64,000 nucleotides of DNA from Candidatus Hydrothermarchaeum profundi (GTDB lineage Archaea > Hydrothermarchaeota > Hydrothermarchaeia > Hydrothermarchaeales > Hydrothermarchaeaceae): assembly GCA_002011125.2 (NCBI GenBank), contig MTMF02000009.1:299906-363905 (forward strand), in the 5' to 3' direction. A model generated the notes under the pieces. That model was given only the letters and a program-made list of their open reading frames with translations. It did no database searches and was not told the origin of the DNA. A program made the translations under genes and the position numbers. Each line of letters begins with the position of its first letter. Within the stretch, counting starts at the first letter, position 1. Positions 54,477-62,775 of this stretch are shown piece by piece.

Positions 54477-55601
54477 CTACTTCGTAATTTCTTCGTATAA
54501 TTTCTGTGTCTCTTTTACAATATTCTCCCAGTCAAATCTTTTAGAGTATTCATATCCATTTCCTATTATTTTTTCCCTTAAACTCTGGTCATCTAGTACT
54601 CTTAAAATACTCTCATTTAAATTCTCCAGCTCGCATAACACCCCAGTATCCTTAGTTATTATGTCCGACGCAGCACTCCTCTCAGACTTAACTGCCACAA
54701 CAGGAGTACCGCATGCCATTGCCTCTAGAAGTACTATCCCAAATCCCTCTCGCGAGGATGGAAGTACAAATACCTTAGAGGCTTTAATATTGGCGATCAC
54801 CTCATCAAAGCTCAGGAACCCCAAGAACTCAACGTTATTTCCCAAGCCAAGCTCCTCAGAAAGAGCGAGCAATCTATCCCGCTCTGGCCCATCGCCAATG
54901 ACACGGCACTTAATGTCCGGAAAGTTTTTCCTAATATTGGAGATAGCTCGAAGGAGTACATCTACATTTTTTTCTCTAATTAAACGGCCTACAAATAGGA
55001 CATCACATTCCTCAGCAACAGGCGAAACAGCCTGGATAACCTTGAAATCAATCCCATTTGGTATTACCCTAACATTCTCTGCACCAACAGAAACTAGCTT
55101 TCTCCTAGTAAACTCCGAAACCGCCACATGAGATACAGACAGTCTTGCAACACGCTTCTCTACGATTTTCCCAAAATATCCCATGAGCCCCAGATACTTA
55201 TACCAGTAGTCCCCCCACACCTCATGCCAAGTTATAACCATCGACGAATCCTTCATCCTAGATGCCAAAGACGAAAAAAAACATGAAAAATAAGGGAAAT
55301 TCCCCACATCTATTATATCGTGCTTTTCTTTAAGCAGAGGGCTGAATACTCTAAAACCGTATTTGAAAGCCTCGCCTATAGAACGCCTACCGTCGCCAGT
55401 ATAAAGGCTTTTAACTCTACATACGCCATGCAGAACAATACCATCAAGCTCTCTTATACTACCCCCATCCCACCATTTAACTCCATACCAATGCACATCA
55501 TGCCCATCCCTCGCCAGCCTACTAGCTATCTCGTAGATACGCTTCTCAGCACCCCCTTTTATAAACGGATAAACAGCATCATATACATAGGCGATCTTCA
55601 T
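54477..55601 (-). CDS. GT4 glycosyltransferase (374 aa)
   Basis: IAYVYDAVYPFIKGGAEKRI at the N-terminus, VITWHEVWGDYWYKYLG, DVLFVGRLIREKNVDVLLRA, RVIGDGPERDRLLALSEELG, LPSSREGFGIVLLEAMACGT. Overlaps the upstream GT2 gene by 4 bp (ATGA). Family 4 retaining enzyme. Confidence 0.9.
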   Translation of the reverse strand: MKIAYVYDAVYPFIKGGAEKRIYEIASRLARDGHDVHWYGVKWWDGGSIRELDGIVLHGVCRVKSLYTGDGRRSIGEAFKYGFRVFSPLLKEKHDIIDVGNFPYFSCFFSSLASRMKDSSMVITWHEVWGDYWYKYLGLMGYFGKIVEKRVARLSVSHVAVSEFTRRKLVSVGAENVRVIPNGIDFKVIQAVSPVAEECDVLFVGRLIREKNVDVLLRAISNIRKNFPDIKCRVIGDGPERDRLLALSEELGLGNNVEFLGFLSFDEVIANIKASKVFVLPSSREGFGIVLLEAMACGTPVVAVKSERSAASDIITKDTGVLCELENLNESILRVLDDQSLREKIIGNGYEYSKRFDWENIVKETQKLYEEITK

Positions 55602-56710
55602 TCTTCTTTCTTCTCCAACAAAAGAACGCTTATAAATATACTGGCAAAGATTATCTGCACCCCTATAATAGCTAGAGTAGATGAAAGAACAGCGTTCTTC
55701 ACTTGAGAGAGCTCACCGAAGCCCCTGCTAATCCACTCCAGTAGTATCCTAAGCCCTATAACACCTCCAGCCAAAAAAGTCAAGAGCCCAAGAAACAAAC
55801 CATACTCTAAAACATTATATTTCATAAGAGGTCTCGTAATCCTATCCGGCTTATCGATATCGTGGATCACCGCATAAACCTTAGAGAAGACGCCCATAGT
55901 TATAACCTGAAACCCTAAAATAGTGAAGAGACTGCCTAATATCGCCGTATGAAAGCGGAAAGGACCAGAGAAAAATAAAAAGAGAACTCCCAATAAAAGG
56001 AAAAAAACTCCCGGAGCCAAGAAGAGCAACCCATGCTTATAGAGGAACATAAATCTGATATGACGCCATCCATCCTGAAGTGAAACAAGCTTAGGCTCGC
56101 CCGCAGCCCTTGGATAGTAGGAAATAGGCACCTCCTTGATTTTAAGGCCATTTTTCGCCGCCTTAACCACCATTTCTGAGGCAAACTCCATGCCAGCGGT
56201 TTTAAGGTTAATTCTTTCAAGAGCGGTTTTCTTGATAGCACGCATACCACAGTGGGCATCTGAGACATTAGTTTTGAAGAGAAGATTCAAAATACCAGTT
56301 AATAGAGGGTTACCCACATGCCTATGTAACCAAGGCATTGCACCATCCATTATATTCCCCCTAAGCCGAGTCCCAATAACAAAATCAGCATCATCGCTGA
56401 GAGCCTCTAAAAACCTAGGCATTTCTCGGAGATCATAAGTGCCGTCGCTGTCAGCCATTACTATTATCTCACCTCTCGCCTTTTCAAACCCTTTGAGATA
56501 GGCGTTCCCATAGCCCCTTCTCGGCTCAAAACATACAACAGCTCCATGCTCCCTTGCAACTTTAGCTGAATTATCCCTAGAGCCATTGTCGACTACTATT
56601 ACCTCTCCATCTATGCCTAAATTTTTAAAAACGTCCAAAGCCTTATCCACACATTCGCCAACCGTCTTCTCCTCGTTGAGGCATGGCAGGATTACTGATA
56701 CTTTAACCAA
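55598..56710 (-). CDS. GT2 glycosyltransferase, dolichol-phosphate-sugar synthase-like, with membrane domain (370 aa)
   Basis: N-terminal GT-A domain (VSVILPCLNEEKTVGECVDK, VIVVDNGSRDNS, IIVMADSDGTYDLREMPRFL with the DxD, GTRLRGNIMDGAMPWLHR). C-terminal part with four hydrophobic segments. Resembles dolichol-P-glucose/mannose synthases, so it probably loads a sugar on the dolichyl carrier. Transcription unit with the GT4 gene at 54477. Confidence 0.88.
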   Translation of the reverse strand: MVKVSVILPCLNEEKTVGECVDKALDVFKNLGIDGEVIVVDNGSRDNSAKVAREHGAVVCFEPRRGYGNAYLKGFEKARGEIIVMADSDGTYDLREMPRFLEALSDDADFVIGTRLRGNIMDGAMPWLHRHVGNPLLTGILNLLFKTNVSDAHCGMRAIKKTALERINLKTAGMEFASEMVVKAAKNGLKIKEVPISYYPRAAGEPKLVSLQDGWRHIRFMFLYKHGLLFLAPGVFFLLLGVLFLFFSGPFRFHTAILGSLFTILGFQVITMGVFSKVYAVIHDIDKPDRITRPLMKYNVLEYGLFLGLLTFLAGGVIGLRILLEWISRGFGELSQVKNAVLSSTLAIIGVQIIFASIFISVLLLEKKEE

Positions 56711-56908
56711 CTAAATCCCCCTGAAAGATAAACTCGGAATACACACCTTGGATTTTTATTTCTAGTTCCTTTTTAATGTTTTTCTATAAAGAGAGAAAGA
56801 ATAGCTAAAATTAAGAAACGCACTAAACCAGAGAGACGTCTGGATAAGAGAATTCAAAAAAAAAGAAACAAGTATTATAAACCGCAACTAGCGTAGCTGA
56901 GAGGTAAT

Positions 56909-57022
56909 ATGCCAAGAAATAACCCAAAAAGTTTATCACCAGACAGAACCAAAAATTTACAGGAAAAAGATAATGACAGCACCCAAATATTATCTCTTCA
57001 AATGTTAAAAATAGGGGCCTAA
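56909..57022 (+). CDS. Possible small peptide (37 aa) in the 56.7-57.0 kb gap
   Basis: ATG after GAGAGGTAAT, with a TATA-like TATTATAAA about 30 nt upstream (56873-56881). Translation MPRNNPKSLSPDRTKNLQEK then DNDSTQILSLQMLKIGA. No family recognised. The rest of the 327-bp gap between the GT2 and MNT genes shows nothing else. Confidence 0.3.
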   Translation: MPRNNPKSLSPDRTKNLQEKDNDSTQILSLQMLKIGA

Positions 57023-57037
57023 GAGCGTTGGTGTAAA

Positions 57038-57460
57038 ATGGAGCTGAAAAAAGTTGTCCAAAGTCTAAAAGATATTATCGAAGAATTTGAAGAGGTAAAG
57101 CTCGCTTATCTGTTTGGATCTTCAGCGACTGGTAGAGAGGGAAAATTAAGCGACATCGACATTGCGGTATTTATAGACGAAAGACTTAGCACCAAAGAGA
57201 GACTCGAACTTGAGCTTGAACTAATAAGTCGTCTTTCTAATCTCCTAAAGACAGATAAGATAGATATTGTGATAATGAACGAAGCTCCCTTGACTCTAAA
57301 ATACAACATAATAAAGAGAGGCATAATCCTCAAATCTGATGAGGCTTTAAGGGTCAAAATAGAAGCGGAGATACTTTCAAGATACCTAGACAGAAAATAC
57401 TTCGAGGAAAGACGGGCGATGGAAGTTGTTAAGAGGATAGCTAGGTACGGGTTAAGATGA
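57038..57460 (+). CDS. MNT-type nucleotidyltransferase antitoxin (140 aa)
   Basis: AYLFGSSATGREGKLSDIDI, i.e. GS-x10-DxD, followed by the conserved VIMNEAPLTLKYNIIKRGII. Intact MntA-type protein, coupled by ATGA to a shortened HepT gene. Confidence 0.88.
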   Translation: MELKKVVQSLKDIIEEFEEVKLAYLFGSSATGREGKLSDIDIAVFIDERLSTKERLELELELISRLSNLLKTDKIDIVIMNEAPLTLKYNIIKRGIILKSDEALRVKIEAEILSRYLDRKYFEERRAMEVVKRIARYGLR

Positions 57461-57738
57461 AAATACAAGAGATAGCCGATAGGCTAAATGATCTGGAAAA
57501 ATATATTAGACTACTTAAAAGTTATCAAGATAGGAGTCTTGACGAAATAGAAAGAGATTATACTTTAAGAGGTGCAATAGAAAGATATCTCCCGGTCGCA
57601 ATTGAATGCACACTCGATATTGGAGAAATGACAATTTCTGCCAAGTCTCCCATATCATGTTACTCCTACTTGCGAAGCTATAGCTTCGCTAAAAGCGAAA
57701 AGGCCGCTGTTCTTATCCAACATGCATCTTACTTTTGA
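57457..57738 (+). pseudogene. Truncated HepT-like protein lacking the HEPN ribonuclease motif (93 aa)
   Basis: Residues 1-62 are normal HepT (DLEKYIRLLKSYQDRSLDEI, RGAIERYLPVAIECTLDIGE). After that the frame reads SPISCYSYLRSYSFAKSEKA and stops. The expected R-x4-H-x-Y segment (about 50 residues later) is missing and not present further down. An 18-bp palindrome lies at the point of divergence. The toxin is therefore probably inactive, though its antitoxin is intact. Confidence 0.7.
57672..57689. repeat. 18-bp perfect palindrome
   Basis: GCGAAGCTATAGCTTCGC is its own reverse complement. It lies in the replaced tail of the truncated HepT gene and between convergent genes, so it may be a terminator hairpin, a binding site or a deletion scar. 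Confidence 0.6.
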
Positions 57739-57775
57739 CTAATATTTGTACCATAAGTGGCTCTAAAACCTCACT

Positions 57776-58984
57776 TTACTCCACTATTAGAAGATCCGGA
57801 TCAGATAAACGCTTAATAACGTCATTCATGAACCTAGCAGCCTCTGCGCCATCAACGACCCTATGATCGAAGCTCAGTGAAAGAGATAAATTCTTTCTTA
57901 TAACTATCTCACCGTCCTTAACCATGGGTAAGTCCCGTATTTTCCCCACCCCTAGAATAGCAACCTCAGGATAGTTTATTATTGGTGTGGCGTAAGTGCC
58001 ACCTATTACACCTATATTGGTTATAGTAAACGTTCCTCCCTGAAGGTCCATTAAGTCTATCTTTCTCTCCTTCGCTAAACCAGCGAGTCTACCAATCTCT
58101 TCGGCTATCTGGAGAATAGTTTTTTGATCTGCAGCCTTGACAACTGGCACCATCAAGCCATCTCCCGTATCAACTGCTATCCCAATGTTATAATATTCTT
58201 TCAGGATTATCTCATTAGTTTCCTCATCTACCGAGGCATTCAAATAGGGATGCTCCTTTAAGGCTGCTACAACTGCTTTTACAATAAATGGCAAATAAGT
58301 CAGCTTTACCCCTTTCTCTTCAGCACGCGCCTTATATTTATTCCTAACCTCCACAAGGTGAGTGATATCAGCTTCATCCATGTGGGTTACATGAGGTATT
58401 TTCTCCCAAGATTCAACCATCTTTTTGGCAGTTGCTCTCCTAATACCCCTGATAGGCACACGCCTTAAATGGCCAAACATATCATATTTCCTAGTAACCT
58501 TAATTTTCGGGGCCTCTTTTTCTTTAGCCGCCTTTTCCACATCCTCCTTAGTAATGCGTCCCCCTTTCCCAGTGCCTTTTATCTTTGAGAGGTCTACCCT
58601 AAGGTCTTTTGCAAGCTTTCTAACCGCGGGCGTTGCAAGTACCTCGGGTTTCTCTTCTTCCGGCGCCTCTTCAAGTTCACCGACAACAGCAACTGCCTTG
58701 GGCGGAACCTCTTTCTCCTTAGGCTCTACCTTCTCTATGGTCTCTCCTTCCTCACCAATAGTTATAAGAGTCTCACCGACCTTAATAATATCCCCTTCTT
58801 TTCCATGCAACTTCAATACCACTCCTGAGTAAGGGGAGGGCACTTCAACCACGGCTTTATCTGTCTCGACCTCAGCTATTACATCGTCTTCCTTTACTTT
58901 ATCACCTTCTTTCACATGCCACTTTACTATTTCGCCCTCAGTAATTCCCTCACCAACATCTGGAAATTTAAACTCTTTAACCAT
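57776..58984 (-). CDS. 2-oxoacid dehydrogenase E2, lipoyl acyltransferase (402 aa)
   Basis: Domains in order: one lipoyl domain (residues 1-80, EVETDKAVVEVPSPYSG with the lipoylated Lys), an acidic Pro/Glu linker, a peripheral-subunit-binding domain (VLATPAVRKLAKDLRVDLSK, then IKGTGKGGRITKEDVEKA) and the catalytic acyltransferase domain ending with DHRVVDGAEAARFMNDVI (HxxxD). Start at ATG 58984, preceded by GGAGTGG. The PSBD shows that an E1/E3 complex is built, but no E3 gene lies in this operon. Pyruvate, acetoin or branched-chain substrate cannot be decided. Confidence 0.92.
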   Translation of the reverse strand: MVKEFKFPDVGEGITEGEIVKWHVKEGDKVKEDDVIAEVETDKAVVEVPSPYSGVVLKLHGKEGDIIKVGETLITIGEEGETIEKVEPKEKEVPPKAVAVVGELEEAPEEEKPEVLATPAVRKLAKDLRVDLSKIKGTGKGGRITKEDVEKAAKEKEAPKIKVTRKYDMFGHLRRVPIRGIRRATAKKMVESWEKIPHVTHMDEADITHLVEVRNKYKARAEEKGVKLTYLPFIVKAVVAALKEHPYLNASVDEETNEIILKEYYNIGIAVDTGDGLMVPVVKAADQKTILQIAEEIGRLAGLAKERKIDLMDLQGGTFTITNIGVIGGTYATPIINYPEVAILGVGKIRDLPMVKDGEIVIRKNLSLSLSFDHRVVDGAEAARFMNDVIKRLSDPDLLIVE

Positions 58985-58989
58985 TTTCT

Positions 58990-59964
58990 TTACCACTCCA
59001 TTACCTTTTTTATTCCCCACATAACCCAGTCTGGACTTACATGATAATAATCTTCAGACTTGGGCAGAGGCACAGTAATATCCCAGCCTGAAACCCTTAG
59101 AACAGGCGCCTCTAAACTGAGGAGAGCCTTCTCACTTATGGTCGCTGCTATCTCAGAACCCGCACTAAAACTCCTAGGCGACTCTTGGACCACAAGCGCT
59201 CTACCCGTCTTTCTCACAGATTTTAACACAGCATCTTCATCCCAAGGCGAGAGAGTTTGAAGGTCAATGACCTCTACGCTAACGTCATCCCCCATTTTCT
59301 CCAAGGCTTGCAAAGCAGTTCTCACATGAGCCCCCCATGTAATAACCGTGATATCATCTCCCTCCTCGACTACTCTTGCTTTCATTAGAGGGAGTGTATA
59401 AGGTTCCTCTGGTACCTCCTCCTTGATAGCCCTATACACCTTCTTCGGCTCTAAAAAAACTACAGGATCAGGATCTCTTATAGAAGAAATGAGAAGTCCT
59501 TTAGCTGTGTAGGGTGTAGAAGGAACAACGACTTTTAATCCCGGTATATGACAGAAAATAGCCTCTAGGCTCTCACTATGATGCTCTAAGGCTTTAACCC
59601 CCCCTCCAAAAGGCATTCTAATCACCATAGGCGCTGTGTATCTTCCTCTTGACCTGAACCTGAGTCTAGCAACATGAATAAGAATATGATGAAAGGCCTG
59701 AGGAGCGAAGCCCATGAACTGGATCTCGGCTATAGGTCTTAGACCATAAGCCGCCATTCCTACAGCCGTGCCAACTATTGCCCCTTCTGCCAAAGGGGTG
59801 TCAATCACTCTCTTCTCTCCATATTTATCTATCAATCCCTCCGTAACCCTGAATACACCTCCGTTCCTGCCAACGTCTTCGCCCAAAATAACAACTCTTT
59901 CATCTCTTTCCATCTCTTGATCTAAGGCTTGATTTAATGCACTCACCATATTAAGCCTCGCCAT
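58990..59964 (-). CDS. 2-oxoacid dehydrogenase E1 beta subunit (324 aa)
   Basis: Transketolase-like beta chain: LNQALDQEMERDERVVILGE, then DVGRNGGVFRVTEGLIDKYG, DTPLAEGAIVGTAVGMAAYG, and APVLRVSGWDITVPLP at the end. Forms the thiamine-diphosphate site with E1 alpha. Starts 1 nt after the E1 alpha stop codon. Confidence 0.93.
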   Translation of the reverse strand: MARLNMVSALNQALDQEMERDERVVILGEDVGRNGGVFRVTEGLIDKYGEKRVIDTPLAEGAIVGTAVGMAAYGLRPIAEIQFMGFAPQAFHHILIHVARLRFRSRGRYTAPMVIRMPFGGGVKALEHHSESLEAIFCHIPGLKVVVPSTPYTAKGLLISSIRDPDPVVFLEPKKVYRAIKEEVPEEPYTLPLMKARVVEEGDDITVITWGAHVRTALQALEKMGDDVSVEVIDLQTLSPWDEDAVLKSVRKTGRALVVQESPRSFSAGSEIAATISEKALLSLEAPVLRVSGWDITVPLPKSEDYYHVSPDWVMWGIKKVMEW

Positions 59965-59965
59965 C

Positions 59966-61045
59966 TTACTCTCCCCCCAATATTTCTCTTAGTTCCCGAA
60001 GTTGTTCTTCTAAATGTGGCGTAAGCTCTGAGTAGGTATATACGAATACTTCATCCGGTTTGGGAGGAGGAGTAGCTTCGGCTTCTTCAACAGCCTTGGC
60101 AACCTCCTCCGAAGCTTTACTAATAAATTCTTCCTCAAGCTCCTCACTCCATATACCCCTATCAGCGAGAAAAATTTTGAATCTCTTTATAGGATCCCTC
60201 TCCATCCAATACTTAACCTCCTCCTCGCTTCGATAACGCCTAGCGTCGTCAGATGTCGTGTGATCACTTAAACGGTATGTGTAAGCCTCGATAAGCGTGG
60301 GGCCATTTCCTTTTCTAGCCTTAGAAAGAGCTTCCCTAGTTACCGCATACATTGCAAGAATATCGTTTCCATCAACCTGAATGCCTTCAAAACCATATGA
60401 TAATGCCTTCTGAGCTAGCGTCTTGCTTGCTGTTTGCCTCGACCTCGGTACTGATATCGCATACTGGTTATTAACGCAGATGAAAACGTTTGGAGTTTTA
60501 AAGATACCTGCAAAGTTTAAGGCTTCATGGAAATCTCCCTCACTAGTAGCCCCGTCTCCAAAGTAGCTTACTATAGCAAACTTCTCTTTCCTAATGTTAG
60601 CGGCCATACCGAAGCCTACTGAATGGGGTAAGTGCGAAGCCACTGGTATATTAACAGTAAATATTCTAAGATTCTCAGGTATCCTCATACCTTCCTCATA
60701 TCCCATCCAGTAAAGGAAGTAGTTCTTGAGAGGAAGACCTTTTGTGATAAATGCGCCAAGGTCCCTGAAATAAGGAAACATCCAGTCCTTTTCATCCATA
60801 GCAAATGCACTTCCAACCTGAGTTGCCTCATGACCTATATTTGGGGCAAAAGTGCCCATCCTTCCTTGGCGTTGGAGTTTAAGAGACTTCTCATCCGCGA
60901 CCCTGGTTAAGATCATATTATAATACATGCTTTTAAGATCCTTCTCCTTCAACTTCGGAGCAAATTCTTTACTTACTACCTTGCCCTCTTCACTTAAGAT
61001 TTGAAACATTTCCCCCTTGAGAGGATTAAATTTCTCTACTATCAA
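59966..61045 (-). CDS. 2-oxoacid dehydrogenase E1 alpha subunit (359 aa)
   Basis: Thiamine-diphosphate motif GDGATSEGDFHEALNFAGIF, then NNQYAISVPRSRQT, with RLSDHTTSDDARRYRSEEEV in the phosphorylation-loop-like region. Begins at TTG in a TTGA overlap with the lipA stop, 10 nt after GGAGGT. Could be the pyruvate, acetoin or branched-chain type. Decarboxylates the 2-oxoacid and acylates the E2 lipoyl arm. Confidence 0.92.
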   Translation of the reverse strand: MIVEKFNPLKGEMFQILSEEGKVVSKEFAPKLKEKDLKSMYYNMILTRVADEKSLKLQRQGRMGTFAPNIGHEATQVGSAFAMDEKDWMFPYFRDLGAFITKGLPLKNYFLYWMGYEEGMRIPENLRIFTVNIPVASHLPHSVGFGMAANIRKEKFAIVSYFGDGATSEGDFHEALNFAGIFKTPNVFICVNNQYAISVPRSRQTASKTLAQKALSYGFEGIQVDGNDILAMYAVTREALSKARKGNGPTLIEAYTYRLSDHTTSDDARRYRSEEEVKYWMERDPIKRFKIFLADRGIWSEELEEEFISKASEEVAKAVEEAEATPPPKPDEVFVYTYSELTPHLEEQLRELREILGGE

Positions 61046-61899
61046 AAGGATACCTCCATCACTTTTTCATATGCCTTCTCAGCATTATAGGAACTTCTTA
61101 CAAATGGTGAAGCAGCAACATACTTAAAGCCCATTTTTAGACCTGCCTTCTCATACTCGCTAAATTCCTCGGGAGTAACATATCTCTTGACCTCTAAATG
61201 ATTCGGAGACGGTCTTAAGTATTGTCCTATAGTGAGGATATCCACTCCCGCCCTCCTAAGGTCTTGCATTGCGTCGAAAATTTCTTCTTTGGTTTCTCCT
61301 AAGCCGACCATTAAAGAAGATTTTGTAATAAAATAGCTGTCCTTAGATGCCTTTAATATCTTAAGAGAGGTCTCATAACTGAATCTAGGATCCCGTACCT
61401 CTCCCTGCAGTCTCTTAACCGTTTCAATATTATGGCATACAACATTAGGCTCTGCTCTTAACACATTCTCTAGAAAACCTAACTCACCTGAAAAATCAGG
61501 TATCAGCGCCTCCACTAAAACGCCTAATTCTCTGATTGCCCTTATGCATCTTCCAAAATGATTGGATCCAAAATCCGGTAAGTCGTCTCTAGTGACAGAT
61601 GTTAATACAACATATTTCAATCCGAGTTTCTCAACCGCTATCTTCAACTTTTCAGGCTCCTTAGGGTCTAGCTTATCTGCTCTGCCAGACTCACTGGCAC
61701 AAAACCTGCAGACTCTTGTGCATTTATCTCCTAAAACTAAGAAAGTGGCTGTTTTGTTATTCCAACATTTAACTATGTTTGGACAATGAGCCTCTTGACA
61801 TACGGTATTCAAGCCTAAAGCCTTTAATTTATTCCGGGTAAAATAGAAGGATTCTTTAGGATTCAATCTTATTTTGAGCCACTCAGGCTTATTTCCCAA
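61042..61899 (-). CDS. lipA: Lipoyl synthase LipA (285 aa)
   Basis: Radical SAM enzyme inserting two sulfur atoms into an octanoyl chain. N-terminal auxiliary cluster CQEAHCPNIVKCW, radical SAM motif CTRVCRFC, TSVTRDDLPDFGSNHFGRCI and C-terminal VRSSYNAEKAY (RSSY). Start set at TTG 61899, giving MGNKPEWLKIRLNP, a normal LipA N-terminus. The open frame continues upstream to 61986 inside the preceding gene. Co-located with E1-E2, so lipoylation is made together with its substrate. No octanoyltransferase or ligase is in view. Confidence 0.92.
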   Translation of the reverse strand: MGNKPEWLKIRLNPKESFYFTRNKLKALGLNTVCQEAHCPNIVKCWNNKTATFLVLGDKCTRVCRFCASESGRADKLDPKEPEKLKIAVEKLGLKYVVLTSVTRDDLPDFGSNHFGRCIRAIRELGVLVEALIPDFSGELGFLENVLRAEPNVVCHNIETVKRLQGEVRDPRFSYETSLKILKASKDSYFITKSSLMVGLGETKEEIFDAMQDLRRAGVDILTIGQYLRPSPNHLEVKRYVTPEEFSEYEKAGLKMGFKYVAASPFVRSSYNAEKAYEKVMEVSF

Positions 61900-62155
61900 G
61901 CGCCCATTCTTTGAGTTTCTCGTATGAGACCCTCCCACATAACCCCTTTCCTGTCTTTTTATTGTAATAGAAGGGGACAGAACCACACTTCCCTTGATCG
62001 TATTTCATGAACAATTTGGCATTTTCATGGTTGTGCCAGACCTCGTATTTTTTAATCTTAATCCCTAGCTCCTCCTCTAATCGCTCCACTAAGGGCTCCA
62101 TTTCCTTACAAATCCCGCATTCAGTACCATAAAATTCAATTAGATGCTCAGTCAT
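61889..62155 (-). CDS. Thioredoxin-fold protein with CGIC motif (88 aa)
   Basis: LIEFYGTECGICKEMEPLVE, i.e. a thioredoxin-like CxxC, then KCGSVPFYYNKKTGKGLCG with the cis-Pro loop and two more cysteines. Overlaps lipA by 11 bp. May supply reducing power or sulfur-relay function to lipoyl synthesis; this is inferred from position. Confidence 0.75.
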   Translation of the reverse strand: MTEHLIEFYGTECGICKEMEPLVERLEEELGIKIKKYEVWHNHENAKLFMKYDQGKCGSVPFYYNKKTGKGLCGRVSYEKLKEWALGK

Positions 62156-62157
62156 TT

Positions 62158-62409
62158 CTACCCGCTCCTTTCTAATATTTTTTTAATATCTGATTTAGAG
62201 GGAACTCCTTTAGAATAAACGACCTCGTCTCTTTGAAGTATAACTGGTACAGAAATTATATTATGTTTCTTTGCGAGGTTCCTCCCCTCTTCTGAAGAAA
62301 CCTCTATGTAATTCAGCTTAAACCCCATTTCACCGCTTGCTTCACTAAGAACTTTTTTAGCTTTCTGGGTATATGGACACCAGTCTGCTCCAACCAATAC
62401 TACTTCCAT
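62158..62409 (-). CDS. Glutaredoxin-like protein with CPYT motif (83 aa)
   Basis: VVLVGADWCPYTQKAKKVL with one active Cys pair position (CPYT, second Cys replaced by Thr), KKHNIISVPVILQRDE with the cis-Pro. Starts in a TAATG overlap with the preceding gene. Member of the operon 62720 to 57776. Confidence 0.78.
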   Translation of the reverse strand: MEVVLVGADWCPYTQKAKKVLSEASGEMGFKLNYIEVSSEEGRNLAKKHNIISVPVILQRDEVVYSKGVPSKSDIKKILERSG

Positions 62410-62720
62410 TATTTGGCCTCTCTCAGCGCCTCTCTTATCATCTCTTTAGTGGGCCACCCCGCTACACCCTCCTCGGAGATGTATACTCTGCACCGGAGGC
62501 CGTAGTCTCCTCTCCCCCTAGCTCCTTTCTCGATGTCCAATCCATTTATTCTTATAGTGGGTGAGCCTATAAACTTTAACTTCTTGGCCATCTCCTCATT
62601 CTCAACTACGATTTCCTCAATTTTTTCATCTATCCCTTCCTCCTCCATTACTTCCTTGAGCAACTTCATTGCTTCATGGTGTGTTGGACAGTCATTAGTC
62701 CGTAATAGCTCAATCTTCAA
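62409..62720 (-). CDS. Thioredoxin-fold protein, CPTH motif, DUF2703-like (103 aa)
   Basis: IELLRTNDCPTHHEAMKLLK, KFIGSPTIRINGLDIEKG (cis-Pro), then YGLRCRVYISEEGVAGWPTK. Similar to small thioredoxin-like proteins known from metal/thiol contexts. First gene of the operon, with short leader. Only one Cys in the active site motif and one later (RCR). Confidence 0.72.
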   Translation of the reverse strand: MKIELLRTNDCPTHHEAMKLLKEVMEEEGIDEKIEEIVVENEEMAKKLKFIGSPTIRINGLDIEKGARGRGDYGLRCRVYISEEGVAGWPTKEMIREALREAK

Positions 62721-62775
62721 ATTCCTTCACCTCTAGATATAATATAACTTTTAACATGGAAGGCTTTTTCAAAAT

